NCBI GenBank assembly: GCA_003220435.1
Contig: QHSL01000090.1
Location: forward strand, 1-62,314
Origin: Candidatus Rokuibacteriota bacterium
GTDB lineage: Bacteria > Methylomirabilota > Methylomirabilia > Rokubacteriales > CSP1-6
Length of the DNA: 62,314 nucleotides
Reading direction: 5' to 3'
The notes under the pieces are model-generated. The model made no database searches and was not told the origin of the DNA. It saw nothing but the letters and a program-made list of their open reading frames with translations. The position numbers were made by a program, and so were the translations under genes. Positions 25,794 through 33,682 of the stretch are shown piece by piece (the first letter of the stretch is position 1; every line of letters starts with the position of its first letter).

Positions 25794-25838
25794 GCGCCGC
25801 AGGCCGTCGCGGGGCTGGGGTCCCGCCGGCCGAGGCGC
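25794..25838 (+). repeat. 45-bp palindromic repeat, copy 3
   Basis: One substitution in the inner arm (GTCCCGC for GCCCCGC), which still pairs in RNA as G-U. It is in sense orientation to the HAD gene. The conserved flank places GAGG seven bases before ATG 25843, so the element appears to provide both ribosome site and start codon. Confidence 0.9.
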
Positions 25839-25842
25839 GGCG

Positions 25843-26490
25843 ATGAAATATGATCGTCCGGGGATGAGCGCCATCGCGGCGGTGGTCTTCGACATCGGCG
25901 GGGTCGTGCAGGGCTCGCCCCTGCACGCGATCGCCCGCTATGAGCGCGACCACGGCATCGCCCCCAACGCGATCAACCGCGTGGTCGTCGCGGCCGGCGA
26001 GGGAGGCGCCTGGGCGCGGCTCGAGCGGGGCGAACTGACGGTCGAGGCGTTTTACACGCCGTTCGAGGCCGACTGCCAGGCACTCGGCATCGCCGTGGAC
26101 GGCGCCGCCCTCATGGCGCGCATCGCCGAGGCGGGCGTCGTGCGGCCGCGGATGCTCGAGGCGATCCAACGCATCCGCGCGCGGGGTCTCCGGGCGGCGG
26201 CCCTCACCAACAACTGGGTGGGCGCCGGACCGCCGAGAACCTCCCTCCGTGAGCAGTTCGACGTGTTCGTGGAGTCCGCAGTCGTCGGCCTCCGCAAACC
26301 CGATCCGCGGATCTACGAGCTCGTGTGCCGCGAGCTCGGCGTGGCCCCCGCCCGCGTCGCGTTCCTGGACGACATCGGGCGCAACCTCAAGCCGGCCCGC
26401 GCGCTCGGGATGGCGACGATCAAGGTCGACGATCCCGACGCGGCGCTTCGCGAGCTCGGCGCGCTGCTCGGGTTCGACCTGATCACCTGA
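25843..26490 (+). CDS. HAD-superfamily hydrolase
   Basis: 215-residue haloacid-dehalogenase-like hydrolase with helical cap (C1 type). Motif I is VVFDIGGVV with the nucleophile Asp. Motif II is ALTNNW, motif III the Lys in VGLRKPDPRIYE, and motif IV FLDDIGRNLKPARALG. Motif I lacks the second Asp of phosphatase members (DIG rather than DxD), as in the epoxide-hydrolase N-terminal/ACAD10-type and dehalogenase-like groups, so a phosphatase role is uncertain. ATG 25843 is preferred because GAGG from the repeat flank is seven bases upstream. ATG 25864 is the alternative and would remove the first seven residues. Confidence 0.86.
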   Translation: MKYDRPGMSAIAAVVFDIGGVVQGSPLHAIARYERDHGIAPNAINRVVVAAGEGGAWARLERGELTVEAFYTPFEADCQALGIAVDGAALMARIAEAGVVRPRMLEAIQRIRARGLRAAALTNNWVGAGPPRTSLREQFDVFVESAVVGLRKPDPRIYELVCRELGVAPARVAFLDDIGRNLKPARALGMATIKVDDPDAALRELGALLGFDLIT

Positions 26491-26501
26491 CGGCGCCGGA
26501 C

Positions 26502-27605
26502 CTACGCGCGTCGGGCGCGCTCGATCTCATCGGGGGTGTAGCGGAACGCCCGGAAGATCCAGTTGTTGAGGCCGGGTGCTCCGGGCTCCTGGGAGAAGTA
26601 GGGGCTCACGTACTCCCACACGACGTCGCCCTCGCGCGTCACCTCGAAGATCCGGCCGTGGCAGCCTTCGCAGATCAGCGTGTTTCCGTTCGGGAGCCGC
26701 TGCGCGCCCGAGATGTAGGGGCTGAAGAACTCGAAGAGCGACTGATCGGTGTACTGCCACACGATGGCGCTCGTGCGCGGGTCCACCTCGATCACGCGCG
26801 AGAACGTCGCCGGATGATCGCGACGGTGAGTCCCGTTGTCGAAGATAAGGAGATTGCCGCCGGGCAGCGGGCGCGGATCGTGCTGCTGGGCGAGCGGCGG
26901 GCTGCCCAGCGTCCAGATGATCTTGCCGGTGACGCGCTCGATCATGACGACCGTCGAGATGTTGCGGAAGCTGACCACGATGTTTCCGTCGGCCGTCTCG
27001 GCGACGGTGTTGCCGTGGGTCCACTCCGCGCGGCGGTCCTGCGGCGTGACGGGATAGGCCTCGGGATCGAGATGCTCCCAGCTCCGCCACTCCCACACGA
27101 CCTCGCCCCTGGTCGTCGTTTCCAATAAATAGTCGGCGTAGATCACGTCGCCGTCGACCTCGGTGCCCGGCAGGCCGCCGCGGACCCGCGCGGCCACCGC
27201 GGGGGGCAGCGGGCGCAGACACAACAGGAGCACGTTCCCGTTGCGGAGCCGCCGGGCGTCGTGATGGTGGTCCGGATGCTTCACTTCCCAGACGACGCGC
27301 CCGTGCCAGTCCACCTCGAGCACCGCGCCGCCCTTGAAGCGCGGCCACGCCTCGAACCGCGCCAGGTCTTGAGGCACTTTGCCGCCGTAGAAGAGGTGCC
27401 CGTTGTCGAGCACGTATCCGTAGAGGCCGGGCCGGTACGGCATGCGCCACGTGTGGGCGACCTCGCCCGCCGTGTCCAGCAGGTACACGGTGCCGTCACC
27501 CAGCATCGGCGCGAAGAGCGTGTAGCCCGCCTCGGCGCGCGCCGGATCGTGGGCGATGAGCCCGGTCCGCGAACGCCTGACCTTCTGCGGGTCGACGGGC
27601 GTCAT
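26502..27605 (-). CDS. arylsulfotransferase-like beta-propeller protein
   Basis: 367-residue protein made of repeated propeller blades rich in Trp and Asp (VYLLDTAGEVAHTWRMP, LEVDWHGRVVWEVKHPDHHH, TTRGEVVWEWRSWEH, VIEVDPRTSAIVWQY, FEVTREGDVVWEY). This is the pattern of the arylsulfotransferase ASST/PQQ-like propeller family. His pairs (HHHDARRL, WTHGN, QQHDPRPL) occupy the positions used for catalysis in ASST. There is no signal peptide, unlike periplasmic ASST, so a cytoplasmic or non-enzymatic role is possible. The family is well supported and the activity is not. Confidence 0.78.
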   Translation of the reverse strand: MTPVDPQKVRRSRTGLIAHDPARAEAGYTLFAPMLGDGTVYLLDTAGEVAHTWRMPYRPGLYGYVLDNGHLFYGGKVPQDLARFEAWPRFKGGAVLEVDWHGRVVWEVKHPDHHHDARRLRNGNVLLLCLRPLPPAVAARVRGGLPGTEVDGDVIYADYLLETTTRGEVVWEWRSWEHLDPEAYPVTPQDRRAEWTHGNTVAETADGNIVVSFRNISTVVMIERVTGKIIWTLGSPPLAQQHDPRPLPGGNLLIFDNGTHRRDHPATFSRVIEVDPRTSAIVWQYTDQSLFEFFSPYISGAQRLPNGNTLICEGCHGRIFEVTREGDVVWEYVSPYFSQEPGAPGLNNWIFRAFRYTPDEIERARRA

Positions 27606-27705
27606 GCCGCGGCGGGCGCTAGAAGCTCAGGCGGACCGGCGCGCGCGAGCAGCGGCGCGCCGATCGAGATGACGCCCTTGCTTGTCCGGCCGGCGGAGTA
27701 CCGGA

Positions 27706-28107
27706 TCATTTGCCGCGCAACGCGAACTTCAGGGGGACTTCGACCCAGCTCTCGACCGCTTTGCGCCCCTCGCGCGCCGGCGAAAACCGCCAGCGCGTGA
27801 CCGCTTCGACCGCCGCGTCGTCGAGGGTCCGGGCGCCCGACGAGGTCCGGACCGCGATCTCGACAGCGCGGCCGTTCACGCCGACGAGCACGCCCAGGAC
27901 GACCACGCCCTCGAGGCCCTGCTCGCGGGCGGCCGTCGGGTAGGACGGTAGCGGCGTCTCCCGGTACGCGGCGGGCACGAACGGCTGGGACGTCGGTAAT
28001 GCCGGCGCCTTGATTTCGATCGGTGAGAGTTGAATCACGTCACCGGGCTGGGCGCCCGGCGCGTCCGCCGCGATGCCAAGCAGAAGGAGCACGAGGAAGA
28101 TCGTCAA
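27706..28107 (-). CDS. secreted TonB C-terminal domain protein
   Basis: 133 residues: a signal peptide (MTIFLVLLLLGIAADAPGAQ), a short spacer and one TonB C-terminal domain (about 50-130) with YPTAAREQGLEGVVVLGVLV, DDAAVEAVTRWRFSPA and a conserved final strand. It lacks the Pro-rich arm and permanent membrane anchor of true TonB, so it is more likely a periplasmic TonB-box-like adaptor than an energy transducer. It is divergent from the PQQ dehydrogenase gene. Its promoter (TTGTCA-17-TAGGAT) overlaps that gene's -35 box. Confidence 0.82.
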   Translation of the reverse strand: MTIFLVLLLLGIAADAPGAQPGDVIQLSPIEIKAPALPTSQPFVPAAYRETPLPSYPTAAREQGLEGVVVLGVLVGVNGRAVEIAVRTSSGARTLDDAAVEAVTRWRFSPAREGRKAVESWVEVPLKFALRGK

Positions 28108-28128
28108 CAGGACCCTCGTCGGGCGAGC

Positions 28129-28157
28129 ATCCTACACAGGCCGCCGACGCTTGACAA
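28129..28157 (-). promoter_or_regulatory. sigma-70-type promoter for the TonB-domain gene
   Basis: Minus-strand TTGTCA (28157-28152) and TAGGAT (28134-28129) are separated by exactly 17 bases. The -35 overlaps the -35 of the divergent promoter by five bases. Confidence 0.6.
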
Positions 28158-28180
28158 GGTCCGGCGGCCGGACGTATCGT
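28151..28180 (+). promoter_or_regulatory. sigma-70-type promoter for the PQQ dehydrogenase/cytochrome operon
   Basis: TTGACA at 28151-28156 and TATCGT at 28175-28180 with an 18-base spacer. The -10 box lies inside the 25-bp palindrome at 28164-28188. Confidence 0.55.
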
Positions 28181-28188
28181 CCGGCCGC
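28164..28188. promoter_or_regulatory. 25-bp perfect palindrome (11-3-11), probable operator
   Basis: Arms GCGGCCGGACG and CGTCCGGCCGC around TAT. It covers the end of the spacer and the -10 box of the plus-strand promoter and is adjacent to the divergent one, the classical position of a repressor site. No regulator gene is nearby. Confidence 0.55.
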
Positions 28189-28247
28189 GACGTAACATCC
28201 GCGCGGAGCGGAGCGTTTCGACCCGATCCCTCAAAGAGGAGGCCCCA

Positions 28248-29450
28248 ATGCGCATCACTCTGACCTCGACCTCCGTCGTGGTCCTTCTGGCCGCTGTCCT
28301 CGCGCTCGCCCCGCTTGTGCAGGCTCAGACGCCGCCGCCGACCTGGAAGCAGGGCCAGCCCGCGTCGATGGCGGATTCGACGCTGGCGCCCATTGCGCAG
28401 CCGCCGGCGCCCAAGGCGCCCGGCGAGATCCCGGTCGACAAGATCAAGGTCCCGCCCGGCTTCAAGGTCTCGCTGTGGGCCCACGGAATCAACAACGCGC
28501 GGATGATGACCTGGGGCGACAAGGGGACGCTGTTCGTGTCGAGCCGCGTCGCCGGCAACGTCTACGCCATCCTGGACAAGGGCGCCACACGCGAGGTGAA
28601 CGTGATCGCCAAGGGCCTCAACCTGCCCAACGGTGTGGCGTTCAAGAACGGCACGCTCTACATCGCCGAGATCCATCGGATCACCAAGATGGTAGGGATC
28701 GAGGACAAGCTCGACAGTCCGCCGGCGATGGAGGTCGTCTATGACATCCTGCCGCGCGACCTGCCGCACGGCTGGAAGTACCTGGCCTTCGGCCCGGACG
28801 GCAAGCTCTACTTCAACATCGGCGCGCCGTGCAACATCTGCATCCCGCCGGACACGCACGCCAACATCTCGCGCATCAATCCCGACGGCACGGGCTTCGA
28901 GTATTGGGCGTACGGCGTTCGCAACAGCGTGGGCTTCGACTGGCACCCGGTGACGAAGGAGCTCTACTTCACTACCCACGGCCGCGACTGGCTCGGCGAC
29001 GATGTACCGAGCGATCGTTTCGATACCGCGCCGCGGAAGGGGCTGCACTTCGGCTTCCCCTACTGCCACCAGGGGGACATCCTCGACCCCGAGCACGGCA
29101 AGGGACGCAGCTGCGCCGAGTTCGCGCCGCCGCTCATCAAGACGGGGCCGCACGTTGCCGGCAACGGCGTGCAGTTCTACACCGGCTCGATGTTCCCGGC
29201 CGAGTATCAGAACCGCGCGTTCCTGGCGCAGCGGGGTTCCTGGAACCGGTCGCAGAAGGTCGGATTCCGGGTGATGATGGTCACGCTCCGGACCGGTGAC
29301 GTGCCCAAGTACGAGGTGTTCGCCGAGGGTTGGAAGCAGGGCGAGGACATCTGGGGCCGGCCGGTCTACACGCAGATAATGAAGGACGGCTCGCTCCTGA
29401 TCGCCGACGACTACGCGGGCGCGATCTACCGCGTCACCTACCAGCGCTGA
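28248..29450 (+). CDS. periplasmic PQQ-dependent sugar dehydrogenase (sorbosone/glucose dehydrogenase-like)
   Basis: 400 residues with a signal peptide (hydrophobic to about 22, then VQAQ) and a six-bladed propeller of the soluble glucose/L-sorbosone dehydrogenase family. Conserved blocks include KVPPGFKVSLWAHGINNAR, LPNGVAFKNGTLYIAE, KLYFNIGAPCNIC, YAYGVRNSVGFDWHP as WAYGVRNSVGFDW, FTTHGRDWLGDD and IADDYAGAIYRVTY at the end. The enzyme oxidises a sugar or aldehyde with PQQ and passes electrons to a cytochrome; a two-heme cytochrome c gene overlaps its stop. Its promoter carries a 25-bp palindrome. The cofactor is inferred from the family. Confidence 0.88.
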   Translation: MRITLTSTSVVVLLAAVLALAPLVQAQTPPPTWKQGQPASMADSTLAPIAQPPAPKAPGEIPVDKIKVPPGFKVSLWAHGINNARMMTWGDKGTLFVSSRVAGNVYAILDKGATREVNVIAKGLNLPNGVAFKNGTLYIAEIHRITKMVGIEDKLDSPPAMEVVYDILPRDLPHGWKYLAFGPDGKLYFNIGAPCNICIPPDTHANISRINPDGTGFEYWAYGVRNSVGFDWHPVTKELYFTTHGRDWLGDDVPSDRFDTAPRKGLHFGFPYCHQGDILDPEHGKGRSCAEFAPPLIKTGPHVAGNGVQFYTGSMFPAEYQNRAFLAQRGSWNRSQKVGFRVMMVTLRTGDVPKYEVFAEGWKQGEDIWGRPVYTQIMKDGSLLIADDYAGAIYRVTYQR

Positions 29451-30052
29451 GACGCCTCTTCGCATTCGCCGGCGCCTCGGTCGTCGCCGCCGTTCTGGCG
29501 GCAACGGCCGGGACGCCGGCGCGCGCGGCCGATCTCGAAGCCGGCCGGCGCAAGGCCGAGCCGTGCAAGAGCTGCCACGGCGCCGACGGCAACGCGACCA
29601 TCCCCGGGACGCCGTCGATCGCTGGCCAGCCGTCGATCTTCACCCACTGGCAGCTCATCAAGTTCCGCGACGGGCGCCGCAAGGATCCTCAGATGTCCCC
29701 CTTCGCGGCCAACTTGAGCGACTCCGACATGGCGGACCTGGCGGCTTACTACGCGGCGCAGCGGCCACTGCTGCGTCCGGCCGCCACCGATCCTGCGAAG
29801 GTGGCCGCCGGCCGGGAGCTCGCCCGGCAGCATCTCTGCGTGTCCTGCCATCGCCCCGGCCTCACCGGCCACGAACAGGTGCCGCGTCTGGCGGGCCAGG
29901 ACCTGACCTATCTGGTCAAGCTGCTCCGGGGCTTCAAGGCTCAGACTGCGGGTGACCTCGACGGCACGATGACGACCGCGGCCCAGCCCTTGAGCGAGGC
30001 GGACATCGAGAACCTCTCGCATTTCATGGCGACTCTGCCCCCGGCGCCATAG
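29447..30052 (+). CDS. diheme cytochrome c
   Basis: About 201 residues with two c-type heme sites, CKSCHG and CVSCHR, each in its own cytochrome c domain of the cytochrome c4/c553 type. Axial Met candidates are in KDPQMSPFAANL and DGTMTTAAQPL. A signal peptide (RRLFAFAGASVVAAVLAATA, cleaved after ARA) sends it to the periplasm. No ATG or GTG precedes the signal. I place the start at CTG 29447, which overlaps the TGA of the dehydrogenase gene; TTG 29330, within that gene, is the other option. Coupled translation and context make it the electron acceptor of the PQQ dehydrogenase. Confidence 0.8.
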   Translation: MRRLFAFAGASVVAAVLAATAGTPARAADLEAGRRKAEPCKSCHGADGNATIPGTPSIAGQPSIFTHWQLIKFRDGRRKDPQMSPFAANLSDSDMADLAAYYAAQRPLLRPAATDPAKVAAGRELARQHLCVSCHRPGLTGHEQVPRLAGQDLTYLVKLLRGFKAQTAGDLDGTMTTAAQPLSEADIENLSHFMATLPPAP

Positions 30053-30123
30053 CGGCAATTGGCTTCCCGCCGCGGCCCTCAATGGCTCTTCCCCACGACG
30101 CCGACACCGTGTACACAAGGGGC

Positions 30124-32151
30124 ATGAAAGTCGAACACCCGAGCGTCTGCCCTCTCGATTGCCCTGACACCTGCAGCCTGACCGTTACCGTCGAGGACGA
30201 GCGGATCGTCTCGATCCGGGGCTCACGGGCGAACCCGTACACGGCGGGCGTTCTGTGCGCGAAGGTTCCGGAGGCGTATCCCGGCTTCGTGCACGGTGAG
30301 GGGCGGCTGAAGACGCCGCTCCGCCGCGTGGGCGCGAAAGGCGAGGGGCGCTTCGAGCGTATCTCGTGGGCGCAGGCGCTCGACATCGTCCACGAGCGCT
30401 TCACCGACGTCATGGCCGCGCACGGCCCGCAGGCGATCCTGCCGCTCAACTACGCCGGGCCGCACGGGATGCTGGCCGGCGGCTCGATGGATCTGCGCTT
30501 CTTCCACCGGCTCGGCGCGAGCCTGCTCGACCGCCGGCCGCTCTGCGGCGGCATCCGCACCGAGGCCTGGGTCGGGACATTCGGCCCGGTGCCCGGGATC
30601 AAGCCGGAGCAGGCCGAGCACGCGAGGCTGATCATCGCGTGGGGCAGCAACGTGACCTGGTCGAACCTCCACTTCGTGCCGATCATCAACCGCGCGCGGC
30701 GCGCCGGCGCCAAGCTGGTCATCGTCGACACGCGGCGCACGAAGATCGCCGAGCAGGCCGACCTCCACATCGCGCTGCGTCCCGGCACGGACGTGGTGCT
30801 GGCCTGGGCGATGGCCGCCGAGCTCGAGCGGCAGGGCGGGCTCGACCGGGCGTTCATCGAGCGCCACGTGCAGGGCTTCGACGAGTACATGGCGCTCGCG
30901 CGCCGCTTCACACCGGCCGACGCCGCGCGGATTTGCGGCGTCGACGAGCGCGACGTGCGGGAGCTCGCCGACTGGTACCGCACGCTCTCGCCGGCGGTGA
31001 TCACCGTCGGCAACGGGCTCGAGCGCAACCGCAACGGCGGCAGCGGTATCCGCGCGGTCTTCGCGCTGCCCGCCCTCGCCGGGAAGTTCGGCGTGGTCGG
31101 CGGCGGCCTCATCAACGGCGCCTCGTTCGCGTTCCCCAAGACGCCGCAGCGCCTGGCGCGCCCCGACTTCGTTCCCAAGGGAACGCGCACGCTCAACATC
31201 ATCGACGTCGGCCGGCATCTCACCGACGGGGCGCTGGCGCCGCCGCTCAAGGCGCTGTTCATCTACAACCACAACCCGCTGGTCGTGCATCCCGATCAGA
31301 ACCGGCTGCGCCGCGGCCTGGCGCGCGAGGACCTCTTCGTGGTCGGCGCCGACGTCGTGATGACCGACAGCCTCGCGTACGCGGACGTCGTGCTGCCGGC
31401 GTGCAGCCACTTCGAGCACCCGGATCTGTTCGCGGCGTACGGCACCCACTGGCTCCAGCGGGCCGCGCCGGTCATTCCGCCGCAGGGCGAGGCGCTGCCC
31501 AACACCGAGATCTTCCGCCGCCTCGCGGCGCGCTTCGGCTTCACCGACCCCGCATTCCGCGCGAGCGACGCCGAGCTGATGGACGACGCGCTCGATGGCG
31601 GCGACGTTCGGATGGGCGGCAAGCGGCCGAGCGCGATCCCGCTCGACCACGCGACGCCCATGATGGTGGGCGGCGAGGACGCGATGCTGTTTCAGAACGT
31701 CTTCCCGAAGACCGCGTCGGGCAAGGTCGAGCTGGCGTCGTCGTACCTCGAAGGTAAATACGGCGCGCGGCTGCCGCGCTGGAAGGAGCTGAGGTCCTCC
31801 TATCCCCTGACGCTGATCTCGCCCGCCTCCGACCAGCGCATCACCTCGACCTTCGGCGGGCTGCACGTGGGCGACGGGCCGCCGCCGCTCGAGATGCACC
31901 CCGCCGACGCCCGCGCGCGGGGCCTGCGCGACGGCGCGCGGGTGAGGGTGTGGAACGATCTCGGAGAGGTCCGGCTGCCGCTGCGCATCACCCAGGTGAT
32001 CCCGCGCGGCGTCGTCTGCTCGCTCAAGGGCGCGTGGATGGCGACGACCGACAACGGCCAGACCGTCTCCGCGCTGTGCCCGGCCGATCACGCCGACATC
32101 TCCGAGGGCGCGTGCTACAACGACGCGCGCGTCGAGGTGGCCGCGCTCTAG
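30124..32151 (+). CDS. molybdopterin oxidoreductase with [4Fe-4S] site
   Basis: 675-residue DMSO-reductase-family oxidoreductase. The N-terminal cluster ligands are in VCPLDCPDTCSLTV and GVLCAKV. Next come LCGGIRTEAWVG near the molybdenum site, IIAWGSNVTWSN, VIVDTRRTKIAEQADLHIAL and GNGLERNRNGGSGIRA. The C-terminal cap domain has MHPADARARGLRDG. ATG 30124 has AAGGGG upstream; the frame begins earlier at 30082 but those residues look non-coding. There is no twin-arginine signal, so it is cytoplasmic. No partner iron-sulfur or membrane subunit is adjacent. The substrate is unknown, and a formate-dehydrogenase-like role is not supported by any nearby gene. Confidence 0.92.
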   Translation: MKVEHPSVCPLDCPDTCSLTVTVEDERIVSIRGSRANPYTAGVLCAKVPEAYPGFVHGEGRLKTPLRRVGAKGEGRFERISWAQALDIVHERFTDVMAAHGPQAILPLNYAGPHGMLAGGSMDLRFFHRLGASLLDRRPLCGGIRTEAWVGTFGPVPGIKPEQAEHARLIIAWGSNVTWSNLHFVPIINRARRAGAKLVIVDTRRTKIAEQADLHIALRPGTDVVLAWAMAAELERQGGLDRAFIERHVQGFDEYMALARRFTPADAARICGVDERDVRELADWYRTLSPAVITVGNGLERNRNGGSGIRAVFALPALAGKFGVVGGGLINGASFAFPKTPQRLARPDFVPKGTRTLNIIDVGRHLTDGALAPPLKALFIYNHNPLVVHPDQNRLRRGLAREDLFVVGADVVMTDSLAYADVVLPACSHFEHPDLFAAYGTHWLQRAAPVIPPQGEALPNTEIFRRLAARFGFTDPAFRASDAELMDDALDGGDVRMGGKRPSAIPLDHATPMMVGGEDAMLFQNVFPKTASGKVELASSYLEGKYGARLPRWKELRSSYPLTLISPASDQRITSTFGGLHVGDGPPPLEMHPADARARGLRDGARVRVWNDLGEVRLPLRITQVIPRGVVCSLKGAWMATTDNGQTVSALCPADHADISEGACYNDARVEVAAL

Positions 32152-32157
32152 TAGTGC

Positions 32158-32202
32158 GCGCTGCAAGCCGTCGCGGGGCTGGGGCCCCGCCGGCCGAGGC
32201 GC
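32158..32202 (+). repeat. 45-bp palindromic repeat, copy 4
   Basis: Two substitutions in the 5' half (GCGCT, AAGCCG). In sense orientation, 20 bases upstream of the hypothetical gene at 32223. The conserved flank ATG at 32207 opens a different frame, and the real gene has its own AAGGAGAGG ribosome site. Confidence 0.88.
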
Positions 32203-32222
32203 GCCTATGAAAAGGAGAGGAC

Positions 32223-32804
32223 ATGACGCCACCGGTCGATCCCAACGCCGTGCTGATGACCGGCGAGAACTCGTTCATCCGCCTGAGCCACGACGGCGGC
32301 AAGACCCAGTCGGACCGCTTCAGCCACTGGCGCGTGCTCTGGTGTCCAAGCGGCGCCGGCCACGTGCTGTTCGCCCAGAGCGAGCTCAGCTCCGGCCAGG
32401 CGCGCGTCTACAGCGACAATCCCGCGGTGGCGCGGTGGCTCCAGCGCACGATCGAGACGCTGCTGTTCCCCGCGTTCGCCGACACGAACCTGCCGGTGAT
32501 CGCCGCCGAGTTCGGCCGCGCCGGTGACCCACGCTCTACCGCGGTGGAAACGGTCGTCTCGGGCGCCGATCGGATCCGGCTCACCTGGTTCGATTGCATC
32601 GAGCCGTTCGTGCTCCACGCCCCGCCCGGCTTCAACCAGCGGCCGATCGGCGTGTTCAGCACGTTCTTCCCGGCGCGCTCGGCGCAGGTCGAGTGGAACG
32701 GCCGCTTCGCGACCGGCCAGCCGTGGGCGGAAGTGCGCGGCGACCGTCAGGCCTCCAGCGCCTGCCTGGCGTGGTCGGAGACGTGGGTGAAGCCGCGAGG
32801 GTAG
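32223..32804 (+). CDS. protein of unknown function
   Basis: 193-residue soluble protein starting at ATG 32223 behind a strong AGGAGAGG. It is rich in aromatic residues arranged as beta strands (FSHWRVLWCPSGAGHVLFAQ, RLTWFDCIEPFVLHAPPGF, GVFSTFFPARSAQVEWNG), suggesting a beta-sandwich or jelly-roll domain. The C-terminus ends SSACLAWSETWVKPRG. I do not recognise the family. It follows the molybdopterin oxidoreductase by 71 bases, with repeat copy 4 between them. Confidence 0.72.
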   Translation: MTPPVDPNAVLMTGENSFIRLSHDGGKTQSDRFSHWRVLWCPSGAGHVLFAQSELSSGQARVYSDNPAVARWLQRTIETLLFPAFADTNLPVIAAEFGRAGDPRSTAVETVVSGADRIRLTWFDCIEPFVLHAPPGFNQRPIGVFSTFFPARSAQVEWNGRFATGQPWAEVRGDRQASSACLAWSETWVKPRG

Positions 32805-32826
32805 GGGACCTCCAGGGCCCGCCCTG

Positions 32827-33321
32827 GTGACGTCGTCAAGAGAGTCGACGGCCGATTGGCGGGACGTGCCTCATTTCGGGTCGCGCCCGGGGGGACGGCG
32901 TTCGCTCGTCAGGCCGAGCGCCTACGCGTTCCTTCAACAGCGTGACGGTCGCCTGGCGGTCGTGCGAGCGATCGACGGAATCTTTCTCCCGGGCGGCGGA
33001 ATCGACGACGGTGAAACGCCCGAGGAGGCGGTCGCGCGGGAAGCGCTCGAGGAGTGTGGCCTGGTGGTTCGTGTCGGTGCGTGCGTGAGCCGGGCCGTGC
33101 AATTCGTCGTGACGGCTGACGGCATCACCGTGGAGAAGCGATGCGCCTTCTTCGCCGCCCGGATCGAGCGCGCCAATCGCGCCGGAATGCTGCCGGGACA
33201 CGAAACGCTGTGGCTCGGCCCGGCGAGCGCCGCTCTCGCCCTCAAACACGAGAGCCAGATGTGGGCGGTGCGGGACTGGATGAAAATACGCCGGGCGCCT
33301 CGGCGGGGCGGGCTATCGTAG
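32827..33321 (+). CDS. Nudix hydrolase
   Basis: 164 residues with a complete Nudix box at about 62-84: GGIDDGETPEEAVAREALEE followed by CGL, giving the pattern G-x5-E-x7-R-E-x2-E-E-x-G with Cys before the final Gly. The fold continues through VTADGITVEKRCAFFAARI. Nudix enzymes hydrolyse nucleoside diphosphates linked to another moiety; the specificity is not visible. GTG 32827 is a weak start without a good ribosome site, and a GTG further in (before PHFGSRPGG) is an alternative. It precedes the small gene at 33326. Confidence 0.86.
   Translation: MTSSRESTADWRDVPHFGSRPGGRRSLVRPSAYAFLQQRDGRLAVVRAIDGIFLPGGGIDDGETPEEAVAREALEECGLVVRVGACVSRAVQFVVTADGITVEKRCAFFAARIERANRAGMLPGHETLWLGPASAALALKHESQMWAVRDWMKIRRAPRRGGLS
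33314..33319 (+). promoter_or_regulatory. -10 hexamer TATCGT for the 117-residue protein
   Basis: TATCGT lies in the last codons of the Nudix gene and ends six bases before ATG 33326, so this gene may have its own leaderless transcript. Confidence 0.4.
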
Positions 33322-33325
33322 GTGA

Positions 33326-33679
33326 ATGGCGCCCGCGAGCCGGATTCGGATCATCGCGTGCCCGCCCGGCGAAGCGCCGCTCGCGGTGCGCCTGGCGTGG
33401 GTCGGCCTCGAGCTTCCCGTCACGCCCACCAGTCGCAAGCTCGCGATGACTTCCGGCGTCTTCTCCGGCCCACGCGGCGTGTGGCAGGCCCTCGGCGCCT
33501 TGGTGCTCGGCCGCTACGGCGTGCGGACCGGTTACGCCGTGATCGCGCGGGACGCGGTCAATCTACTCCAGGCCAGAGACCCGCTCGCCGCCGCGTGGTG
33601 GCGCGAGCACTGCGGGCACCTGCTCGACGGCAAGCGCTTGTTCCTCTTCCCGACCGCGAGCTGCGAAGAGCGCCCCTGA
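33326..33679 (+). CDS. small protein of unknown function
   Basis: 117 residues beginning with a beta strand (RIRIIACPPGEAPLAVRLAWVG), then a Pro/Ser-rich turn (LPVTPTSRKLAMTSGVFSG) and a helical half ending in GHLLDGKRLFLFPTASCEERP. Two Cys lie in the C-terminal part. I recognise no family. It starts five bases after the Nudix stop and is convergent with the propeller gene three bases downstream. Confidence 0.6.
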   Translation: MAPASRIRIIACPPGEAPLAVRLAWVGLELPVTPTSRKLAMTSGVFSGPRGVWQALGALVLGRYGVRTGYAVIARDAVNLLQARDPLAAAWWREHCGHLLDGKRLFLFPTASCEERP

Positions 33680-33682
33680 CGC

